A stretch of DNA of 7,613 nucleotides from JALUUH01 sp964636675 (lineage in GTDB: Bacteria; Pseudomonadota; Gammaproteobacteria; S012-40), in assembly GCA_964636675.1 (NCBI GenBank), contig CAZWUO010000184.1, positions 1 through 7,613 of the forward strand, in the 5' to 3' direction. The translations under genes were made by a program, and so were the position numbers. This document shows, in pieces, positions 1-6,202 of this stretch (its first letter is position 1; every line of letters begins with the position of its first letter). The notes under the pieces were generated by a model that worked only from the letters and a program-made list of their open reading frames with translations, was not told the DNA's origin and made no database searches.

Positions 1-75
1 GGTGGCGTTCGACTCTCACCCCATTATTACACGCCACAATCAAAATTGGAGTTAGCGATAGCGCTTTGCATGTGA
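1..75 (+). CDS. C-terminal tail of a probable class-V-fold PLP-dependent aminotransferase/desulfurase (partial, 5' end outside window)
   Basis: The frame starting at base 1 is open for 24 codons and ends at TGA (73-75). Its first residues read GGVRLSPHYYTP, followed by a short hydrophobic helix (LELAIAL). Class-V-fold PLP enzymes (the broad cysteine desulfurase / selenocysteine lyase / isopenicillin-epimerase-like group) commonly end with a strand of the form G-[IV]-R-[LV]-S-P-H-x-Y-[NT], then a final helix. The match is to that general ending, not to the SufS or IscS endings specifically. The call is inferred from 24 residues only, so the substrate cannot be given. The stop lies about 100 bp upstream of fadE on the same strand, so read-through transcription into the fad genes is possible. 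I saw no terminator between them. Confidence 0.5.
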   Translation, partial: GGVRLSPHYYTPQSKLELAIALCM

Positions 76-88
76 ATTTGCATATAAA
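65..88. repeat. Two-copy 12-bp tandem direct repeat in the fad operon leader
   Basis: TTTGCATGTGAA (65-76) is followed immediately by TTTGCATATAAA (77-88). The copies agree at 10 of 12 positions, including a perfect TTTGCAT core. The first copy overlaps the last codons and stop of the upstream gene. The second runs into an AT-rich segment with -10-like hexamers. Tandem half-sites about one helical turn apart ahead of an operon can be regulator-binding sites, but I do not recognise this as a FadR or PsrA operator. A regulatory role is inference. Confidence 0.45.
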
Positions 89-158
89 ATAGCAACTATA
101 AATGCGTGTCACCCATACGAAAAAGTACGATCATCCGTCATACATTAGCGACACAATT
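76..158 (+). promoter_or_regulatory. Leader/promoter region of the fadE-thiolase-fadJ operon
   Basis: This is the only non-coding stretch upstream of fadE, so a dedicated operon promoter would most likely lie here. It contains two -10-like hexamers, TATAAA at 83-88 and TATAAA at 97-102. Neither has a convincing -35 hexamer at 16-18 bp: the TTGCAT elements at 66-71 and 78-83 are badly spaced. An activator-dependent promoter, or read-through from the upstream gene, would fit. No E. coli-type FadR palindrome and no riboswitch-like fold was recognised. The exact start of transcription cannot be read from sequence. Confidence 0.35.
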
Positions 159-164
159 AAGGAG
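159..164 (+). promoter_or_regulatory. Ribosome binding site of fadE
   Basis: AAGGAG is a near-perfect Shine-Dalgarno sequence, ten bases before the ATG at 175. It fixes that codon as the start, and the protein then begins with the hydrophobic segment expected at the FadE N-terminus. Confidence 0.8.
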
Positions 165-174
165 CGTGTAACCA

Positions 175-2697
175 ATGTTATCTTTGTTGTTTTTTTTAGT
201 TTTTGCAGGTTTTCTTGCTTATCGACGTTCTTCACGCATGGAATGGATTATTGGTCTTGCGGCGCTGTTTTTTCTGTTCTCGTTGATGGCCGACGATGGT
301 TCTATTGTCATGCAGCTGATTTGGATAATCTTTGGAATATCAGCCATCGTAAGCGGGATTTCTCCATTACGTAGATTATTAATAAGCAATCGTATCTTAT
401 CGTTATACAAAAAATTATTACCTGCAATGTCGCAAACCGAGCAAGAGGCTTTGGATGCAGGTACCGTCTGGTGGGATGGTGAATTATTCAGTGGATCACC
501 CGATTGGAACAAGTTATTAGCCTATGATGCTGCGAAACTCACCGAAGAAGAAGAAAAGTTTATTGATAACACGGTTGAAGAGTTATGTTACAAACTCGAT
601 GACTGGAAGATCAGCACGGAACTTAATGATTTACCTGAGGACGTATGGGAATTCATTAAGAAAAATAAATTTTTTGGGATGATTATTCCCAAAGAATATG
701 GTGGCTTAGGGTTTTCTGCTAAAGCACATTCTGATGTCGTGTTGAAAATTTCAAGCCGTAGCTGCGCAGCGGCCGTTTCGGTGATGGTGCCTAACTCTCT
801 GGGGCCTGCGGAACTCTTATTGCGTTATGGAACCGAAGCGCAAAAAAACCATTATTTGCCACGCCTTGCAATCGGTGATGATGTACCCTGCTTTGCGTTG
901 ACAAGTCCGGAAGCAGGCAGTGATGCGAGTTCGATTCCCGACATGGGTGTTGTTTGTCGCCAGGAATATAAAGGTCAAAAAGATGTTCTGGGGATAAGCC
1001 TTACCTGGGATAAACGATATATTACATTAGGACCCGTAGCGACCATTTTGGGGCTGGCTTTTCAACTTTATGATCCTAAAAACTTGCTTGAAAAAGGCGA
1101 GCGTTTAGGGATTACCCTCGCATTAATTCCCACTGATCACGAGGGTGTCGTTATTGGCCGGCGGCATCATCCCTTGGATATCGGTTTCCAGAATGGGCCT
1201 AATTCGGGTAAAGATGTGTTTATTCCTATGGAGATGTTGATCGGTGGGGTCGACCGCGTAGGCCAGGGTTGGCGCATGTTAATGGAATGTCTCGCCGCCG
1301 GTAGAACCATTTCTTTACCTGCATTGAGTGTTGGCGGGGCTAAGTTTGCAGCGCGCACCATGGGTGCCTATGCGCGTATTCGGCGACAATTCAATACCCC
1401 TATTGGCTATTTTGAAGGCATTGAGGAACCCCTGGCCCGCATTGGTGGCTATGCCTATATGATGGATGCAGCACGTAATATGGGCTTGAGTGCTCTCGAT
1501 GACGGCGAAAGCCCATCGGTCATATCTGCTATATTAAAATACAATTTGACCGAGATGATGCGCAAAGCAGTTAATGATGCGATGGATATTCAGGGTGGCT
1601 CAGCTATTTGTTTGGGACCACATAATGTATTAGGCAAGCTTTATCATGCGATTCCTATTAGCATTACCGTTGAAGGTGCAAATATTTTAACCCGAAGCCT
1701 GATCGTTTTTGGACAAGGTGCAATACGCTCTCATCCGTATGTATTAAAAGAAATGAATGCGGCGAAGAACCCTGATAACTATGCGGCATCTAAGGATTTT
1801 GACAGCGCTCTCTCGGGGCATGTTAGTTTCATTATGGCGAATTACGTACGTACTCTGTTGATGGGATTGAGCGGTTCTCGATTTGTCGAGGCTCCGGTTA
1901 CTGGCCCTACTGAAATATATTTTAAGCACCTAACCCGTTTTAGCTCAGCTTTTGCACTCGTTGCAGATTGTGCAATGCTAACGCTGGGTGGTGCGTTAAA
2001 GCGCAAGGAAAAAATATCAGGCCGTCTCGCAGATGTGCTGAGCATGTTATTTCTTGCTTCAGCGGCATTAAAACGCTTTGAAGAACAAGGGCAGCCGGAG
2101 AAAGATTTACCTTTTTTGAGGTGGGCGGTTGAAGATTGTTTGTATAATATTCAGGAAGCACTGTTTGGGATTTGCCGGAATTTTCCAAATCGAATTATTG
2201 CAAAGATTTTATATTATACGATGTTCCCATTAGGACGGCGCTTTGCAAAACCCAACGATGAAACAGGTCGCCGCGTCGCACGTGCTTTGTTAGAGCGCGG
2301 TGAGCGCCGTGATAGACTCACTGCTGGCGTGTTTGTAGCGCGCGGCCATAACGAGGCTGTAGGCCGTATGGAAGCAGCTCTGTTATTAGTCGATGCAGCC
2401 GATAAGATTGAAAAGAAAATTAATCGTGCTAAAAAACAAAATGAATTATTTGGAAATAATTTTGACCAACTGATTATTCAAGCGCAAGAGAAAAATATTA
2501 TCACTGCTGACGAAGCGGAAAAAATGAGTGTTTATTATAAGCTAAGAACGGAGATTATCACCGTTGATGATTTTGCAGCTAATGCGTTTAAAATTACGCG
2601 CAAGGATGATTTTGTGTCAAATATAAAACCGACAAGTGGTTGTACCCCTAAGGAATTAAACCCTACCCGCGAGGAACAAAAAAATGGCGGCAGCTAG
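175..2697 (+). CDS. fadE: Membrane-associated long-chain acyl-CoA dehydrogenase FadE (840 aa)
   Basis: FAD-dependent enzyme of the first beta-oxidation step, acyl-CoA to trans-2-enoyl-CoA. Its length is close to the roughly 814 residues of E. coli FadE, well above ordinary ~390-residue acyl-CoA dehydrogenases. Residues about 1-15, 23-37 and 44-62 are hydrophobic and should anchor it to the inner membrane. A FadE-typical linker follows (MSQTEQEALDAGT, about 85-97; VWWDG, 98-102). The dehydrogenase domains span about 125-530. They include CFALTSPEAGSD (239-250), the FAD/substrate region QFNTPIGYFEGIEEPLA (405-421), DIQGGSA (471-477) and TVEGANILTR (498-507). E500 is the likely catalytic base by family position. 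Residues about 545-805 form the FadE-specific C-terminal domain (DUF1974-like) with the VDDF motif at 797-800. A polar tail after it is somewhat longer than in E. coli FadE. It overlaps the thiolase gene by 14 bp, as first gene of the operon. No broken motif or frameshift was seen. Confidence 0.96.
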   Translation: MLSLLFFLVFAGFLAYRRSSRMEWIIGLAALFFLFSLMADDGSIVMQLIWIIFGISAIVSGISPLRRLLISNRILSLYKKLLPAMSQTEQEALDAGTVWWDGELFSGSPDWNKLLAYDAAKLTEEEEKFIDNTVEELCYKLDDWKISTELNDLPEDVWEFIKKNKFFGMIIPKEYGGLGFSAKAHSDVVLKISSRSCAAAVSVMVPNSLGPAELLLRYGTEAQKNHYLPRLAIGDDVPCFALTSPEAGSDASSIPDMGVVCRQEYKGQKDVLGISLTWDKRYITLGPVATILGLAFQLYDPKNLLEKGERLGITLALIPTDHEGVVIGRRHHPLDIGFQNGPNSGKDVFIPMEMLIGGVDRVGQGWRMLMECLAAGRTISLPALSVGGAKFAARTMGAYARIRRQFNTPIGYFEGIEEPLARIGGYAYMMDAARNMGLSALDDGESPSVISAILKYNLTEMMRKAVNDAMDIQGGSAICLGPHNVLGKLYHAIPISITVEGANILTRSLIVFGQGAIRSHPYVLKEMNAAKNPDNYAASKDFDSALSGHVSFIMANYVRTLLMGLSGSRFVEAPVTGPTEIYFKHLTRFSSAFALVADCAMLTLGGALKRKEKISGRLADVLSMLFLASAALKRFEEQGQPEKDLPFLRWAVEDCLYNIQEALFGICRNFPNRIIAKILYYTMFPLGRRFAKPNDETGRRVARALLERGERRDRLTAGVFVARGHNEAVGRMEAALLLVDAADKIEKKINRAKKQNELFGNNFDQLIIQAQEKNIITADEAEKMSVYYKLRTEIITVDDFAANAFKITRKDDFVSNIKPTSGCTPKELNPTREEQKNGGS
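2671..2676 (+). promoter_or_regulatory. Ribosome binding site of the thiolase gene, inside fadE
   Basis: GAGGAA lies seven bases before the ATG at 2684, within the last codons of fadE. It supports the 2684 start and the 14-bp overlap, an arrangement that usually couples translation of the two proteins. Confidence 0.7.
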
Positions 2698-3994
2698 TAC
2701 GAGTTTACCCGGAGAACCCGTTTATATTGTTGATGGTGCGCGCTCTCCGTTTTTAAAAGCCAAAGGTAAAACCGGACCGTTTACCGCGGCAAATCTAGCA
2801 ACCTCGGTTGCTCAGGCGTTGTTGGCGCAACAAAATTTTGCAGCTACAGATTTTGACGAAGTGATTGTAGGATGTGTATCTCCAAGCCCTGATGAGACCA
2901 ATATAGCGCGGGTATTGTCGTTGCGTCTTGGCTGTGGTGTTCAAGTGCCTGCGTGGACCGTACAACGAAATTGCGCCTCTGGCCTGCAAGCGCTGGACTG
3001 TGCCGCAACGAATATTGCATCAGGGCGTTCACATCTCGTATTGGCAGGTGGTGTTGAGGCAATGAGCCACAGTCCCGTATTGTTAAATGAGTTAATGGTA
3101 AATTGGCTGGGTGATTTAACACGTGCGAAAAAACCATTGCAAAAAATAGCCGTTTTTGCCAAGTTACGCGGCAAGCATTTAAAACCAGTGATCGGCTTAT
3201 TAAAAGGTTTGACCGATCCGGTCTTGGGTTTGTCAATGGGACAAACCGCAGAAAACTTAGCTTATCGATTTAATATTACTCGTAGTCTGATGGACGCGTT
3301 TGCAGTGCAAAGCCATCATCGCCTTGCAGCGGCACAAACGGCGGGCTACTTTGATGAAATCGAAACGGTATATAGTCGCAACGGTAAGTTTTATCAAGCG
3401 GATGACGGTGTGCGCGCAGATTCGGATATCGCCAAGCTCGCCAAGCTCAAACCGGTTTTTGATCGCAAGTTTGGCAAAGTCACTGCGGGGAATAGTGCGC
3501 AAGTAACGGATGGAGCAGCACTGCTTATTCTCGCGAGTGAAAAGGCGGTAAAAGAGTTTGATTTGCCGATATTAGGTCGTGTCATCGATACCCAATGGGC
3601 GGGTATCGACCCTGCTCAAATGGGTTTAGGGCCAGCGCACGCAATGGCACCTCTGTTAACTCGAAATAACTTAAAAATCGATGATATTGACTATTGGGAA
3701 ATCAACGAAGCCTTTGCTGCCCAGGTTATCGCCTGTGTTGAGGCATGGAAAAGTGATGCATATTGTCAGCAAGAACTAGGCTTAGATAAAGCCTTGGGAG
3801 AAATCAATTCAGAGCGCCTAAATGTTGATGGTGGTGGAATTAGTATTGGACATCCAGTTGGCGCGAGTGGTGCTCGAATCGTTCTGCATTTATTGAATAC
3901 GCTTAAACGCACGGAAACAAAGCGTGGCATTGCGAGTTTATGTATTGGGGGCGGTCAAGGTGGTGCAATGTTGGTTGAACGGATAGCGGAGTAA
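2684..3994 (+). CDS. fadI: 3-ketoacyl-CoA thiolase, FadI/trifunctional-enzyme beta-subunit type (436 aa)
   Basis: Catalyses CoA-dependent cleavage of 3-ketoacyl-CoA to acetyl-CoA and an acyl-CoA two carbons shorter. The thiolase triad is visible: nucleophilic C97 in QRNCASGLQ, H390 in SIGHPVGASGAR and C420 in LCIGGGQGGAM, plus the NEAF loop at 341-344. The length equals that of E. coli FadI (436 aa) and exceeds FadA or AtoB (about 390). The excess sits mainly in a basic, hydrophobic insert at about 134-186 with LTRAKKPLQK and FAKLRGK. It aligns with the membrane-facing loop of FadI and the mitochondrial trifunctional beta subunit. The active-site motifs are the classical thiolase ones rather than E. 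coli FadI's HEAF and divergent C-terminal motif. The next gene encodes the matching alpha subunit, so an alpha/beta complex is expected. The 2684 start has a good ribosome binding site, and the domain begins near YIVDGARSPF (14-23). The family is certain; the choice of fadI over a generic acetyltransferase name is less so. Confidence 0.88.
   Translation: MAAASTSLPGEPVYIVDGARSPFLKAKGKTGPFTAANLATSVAQALLAQQNFAATDFDEVIVGCVSPSPDETNIARVLSLRLGCGVQVPAWTVQRNCASGLQALDCAATNIASGRSHLVLAGGVEAMSHSPVLLNELMVNWLGDLTRAKKPLQKIAVFAKLRGKHLKPVIGLLKGLTDPVLGLSMGQTAENLAYRFNITRSLMDAFAVQSHHRLAAAQTAGYFDEIETVYSRNGKFYQADDGVRADSDIAKLAKLKPVFDRKFGKVTAGNSAQVTDGAALLILASEKAVKEFDLPILGRVIDTQWAGIDPAQMGLGPAHAMAPLLTRNNLKIDDIDYWEINEAFAAQVIACVEAWKSDAYCQQELGLDKALGEINSERLNVDGGGISIGHPVGASGARIVLHLLNTLKRTETKRGIASLCIGGGQGGAMLVERIAE
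3988..3991 (+). promoter_or_regulatory. Ribosome binding site of fadJ
   Basis: GGAG lies five bases before the ATG at 3997 and inside the last thiolase codons (the stop is 3992-3994). Stop and start are separated by two bases, so terminating ribosomes can re-initiate directly. Confidence 0.6.
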
Positions 3995-3996
3995 AT

Positions 3997-6111
3997 ATGA
4001 ACGATACTATTACAAACACACATTCAAAAACTAACACACAAGCCAAGAATGATAAAAACGAAAACCTGAAGTATAAACATTGGAAACCGAATACCGATTC
4101 TGAAGGTGTTCTATGGTTGCATCTAGACCAGGCGAATTCTACGACCAATGTTTTGAATGTTGCGGTTCTCGAAGAACTTGAAGACATTTTACAAACTTAT
4201 ACCACAAATACTTTACCCGTTGGAATGGTGTTTGTTTCGGATAAGCCCAATGGTTTTATAGCGGGTGCTGACGTGAGAGAGTTTCTTGAGGTTAAGGACT
4301 CCCAGCAAGCGGAAAAGCATATTTTACGTGGCCAAAAAATAATGGATAGTATTGAAGCCATAAATTGCCCTACCGTCGCATTGATTCATGGTTTTTGTAT
4401 GGGGGGAGGTTTTGAGCTCGCATTAGCCTGTGATTATCGGATTGCCGATGATGGCCCCAAGACACGCCTTAGTTTGCCCGAGGTACAACTCGGCATACAC
4501 CCAGGTTTTGGTGGAACTGTTCGTTTACCACGGTTAATTGGTGCACCGGCAGCCATGGATTTAATGTTAACCGGTAAACCCCTGGTTGCAAAAAAAGCGC
4601 AACGCATTGGTGCTATTGATTATGCGGTACCAACACGCCACCTCAAGTCAGCGGCTATCAAGTTGATTATGGAAAGAGCGAAAAAACATAAACCTTCGAG
4701 CTTCCAGAAATTAAGCAATCATACGTTAGTACGTCCCATGTTGGCCAAAATGATGCGCAAAAAAGTTGCAAAAAAAGCCCGTCAAGAGCACTATCCTGCG
4801 CCCTATGCGATTATTGACCTTTGGGCAAGCTACTTCGATAAACCCAGTTCAATGTTACAACATGAAGCTAAATCCTTAGCTCAATTGATCATGGGCGATA
4901 CTGCGCAAAATCTCATTCGTGTATTCTTTTTAAGAGATAGGCTCAAAACACTGGGCAAAGGCAATTTAGTTAATAAGTCTTTTAAGGCAAAACATGTTCA
5001 TGTGATTGGTGCAGGTGTGATGGGTGGTGATATTGCCGCTTGGTGTGCATTGCAAGGTCTGCAAGTCACCCTGCAAGATCGTAGCCCTGAGGTTATCGGT
5101 AAAGCAATAGGAAGAGCTTATAAATTATTTACGCGTAAATTGCGCAATCCGTTATTGGTCACAGCAGCCATGGATAGGTTGTTACCAGATATCAACGGAA
5201 CAGGCATACCTAAGGCAGATGTTGTGATTGAGGCGATTATTGAAAATATCGAAGCAAAACAAGCCTTATTTAAAGAACTAGAGCCAAGGATGAAAAAAGA
5301 CGCTTTGTTAACGACGAATACGTCGAGTATCCCACTTGAGGAACTGTGCATGACGCTGGATACACCCTCGCGCTTAGTCGGCCTGCATTTTTTTAATCCC
5401 GTGGCACAAATGCCCTTGATTGAGATTGTATCGGGTAAAAATACGGATGCAGATATCGCTCGAAAAACCACTGAGTTTGCCGCACAAATCGATCGGTTAC
5501 CCATCCCGGTTAAAAGTGGCCCAGGATTTTTGGTCAATCGTGTTTTAATGCCGTATATGCTCGAAGCCGTAAAAATGAAGGAAGAAGGAATACCTGCTAA
5601 AACGATAGACCAAGCTGCGCTAAATTTTGGTATGCCGATGGGGCCACTGCATTTAGCGGATACAGTCGGCTTAGATATTTGTTTACATGTCGCAGAAATT
5701 TTATCCAAAAACTTAGATGTCGAAGTACCACGTAGCTTAAAAACGATGGTGGACACCGGACAGCTTGGTGTTAAGAGCGGCCAAGGTTTTTATCACTATA
5801 ACAAGGGCAAAAAAGCCAAATCCAAGTCTGAAGTTGATCAAGCACCGAGTGAGGAAATGGTAGACCGGATGATGGGCCGGATGATTAATGAAGCTGTTGC
5901 ATGTTTGCGTGAGGGCGTCGTTGATAACGCTGAACTACTTGATGCAGGCATTATTTTTGGCACCGGGTTTGCGCCTTTTCGCGGAGGGCCATTAAACTAC
6001 GCAAATACCAAAGGCTATAATCAATTCATAGAAGGGCTTACAAAATTAGAATCGTCACATGGATCGATGTTTAAACCTGATGAAGGTTGGGCTGCATTAA
6101 CTGCATCCTAA
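3997..6111 (+). CDS. fadJ: Bifunctional enoyl-CoA hydratase / 3-hydroxyacyl-CoA dehydrogenase, FadJ type (704 aa)
   Basis: Alpha subunit of the beta-oxidation multienzyme complex: it hydrates trans-2-enoyl-CoA, then oxidises L-3-hydroxyacyl-CoA with NAD+. The crotonase domain spans about 24-300, with FIAGADVREF (87-96), the GGG turn at 136-138, and the catalytic glutamates E140 (GGGFELALAC) and E162 (LPEVQLG). The dehydrogenase NAD-binding domain starts near 333 with VIGAGVMGG (GxGxxG at 338-343) and an acidic residue D361 ending the second strand. The catalytic H464 (GLHFFNPV) and E476 (PLIEIV) keep the usual 12-residue spacing. C-terminal dehydrogenase domains follow, with NRVLMPYMLEA (514-524) and FGTGFAPFRGGP (654-665). 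The length is near that of E. coli FadJ (714 aa), and the motifs resemble FadJ more than FadB. Residues 1-23 are an unusual Thr/Asn/Lys-rich polar extension before the fold. The thiolase two bases upstream is the expected beta partner. All key residues of both active sites are present. Confidence 0.93.
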   Translation: MNDTITNTHSKTNTQAKNDKNENLKYKHWKPNTDSEGVLWLHLDQANSTTNVLNVAVLEELEDILQTYTTNTLPVGMVFVSDKPNGFIAGADVREFLEVKDSQQAEKHILRGQKIMDSIEAINCPTVALIHGFCMGGGFELALACDYRIADDGPKTRLSLPEVQLGIHPGFGGTVRLPRLIGAPAAMDLMLTGKPLVAKKAQRIGAIDYAVPTRHLKSAAIKLIMERAKKHKPSSFQKLSNHTLVRPMLAKMMRKKVAKKARQEHYPAPYAIIDLWASYFDKPSSMLQHEAKSLAQLIMGDTAQNLIRVFFLRDRLKTLGKGNLVNKSFKAKHVHVIGAGVMGGDIAAWCALQGLQVTLQDRSPEVIGKAIGRAYKLFTRKLRNPLLVTAAMDRLLPDINGTGIPKADVVIEAIIENIEAKQALFKELEPRMKKDALLTTNTSSIPLEELCMTLDTPSRLVGLHFFNPVAQMPLIEIVSGKNTDADIARKTTEFAAQIDRLPIPVKSGPGFLVNRVLMPYMLEAVKMKEEGIPAKTIDQAALNFGMPMGPLHLADTVGLDICLHVAEILSKNLDVEVPRSLKTMVDTGQLGVKSGQGFYHYNKGKKAKSKSEVDQAPSEEMVDRMMGRMINEAVACLREGVVDNAELLDAGIIFGTGFAPFRGGPLNYANTKGYNQFIEGLTKLESSHGSMFKPDEGWAALTAS

Positions 6112-6130
6112 ATCGTTTTAATCTGCAGCA

Positions 6131-6153
6131 TGGGCACAGCCTATACGTGCCCA
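6131..6153. terminator. Hairpin in the convergent intergenic gap (weak bidirectional terminator candidate)
   Basis: TGGGCAC (6131-6137) and GTGCCCA (6147-6153) form a perfect 7-bp GC-rich stem with a 9-base loop. It lies 20 bp after the fadJ stop and about 50 bp after the stop of the opposing gene. Neither strand has a U-run directly after the stem, so it is not a standard intrinsic terminator. It could be a Rho-linked or 3'-end-protecting structure. The A-run at 6171-6177 is the only homopolymer nearby, and it is not next to the stem. The rest of 6112-6202 shows nothing else I can identify. Confidence 0.35.
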
Positions 6154-6202
6154 CCCACTCTACCCACGGCAAAAAAACGCCATTGATGGAAACTTTATAT
6201 CG

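Noticed and set aside
7..20. GTTCGACTC resembles a tRNA T-loop and suggested a tRNA 3' end at the window start.
   Set aside because: The flanks do not form a 5-bp T-stem around a 7-base loop, and no acceptor stem with CCA follows at the right distance. The same bases read well as the end of a protein-coding frame.
76..174. A FadR- or PsrA-type operator in the fad leader.
   Set aside because: No palindrome resembling the E. coli FadR site or a PsrA-type inverted repeat could be found; only the TTTGCAT direct repeat is present.
102..374. A 90-codon plus-strand frame overlapping the start of fadE.
   Set aside because: It runs out of frame through the FadE N-terminal membrane segments and has no good ribosome binding site or domain; fadE has a strong one at 159-164.
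2677..2697. A run of seven A residues at the fadE/thiolase overlap, considered as a programmed frameshift site giving a FadE-thiolase fusion.
   Set aside because: The thiolase frame is +1 relative to fadE, so the usual -1 slip on an A-run would not enter it. The thiolase also has its own ribosome binding site and ATG.
5118..5756. A 212-codon open frame on the minus strand inside fadJ.
   Set aside because: It lies entirely opposite the well-conserved dehydrogenase half of fadJ, shows no recognisable motif, and reads as a mirror of fadJ codon use.
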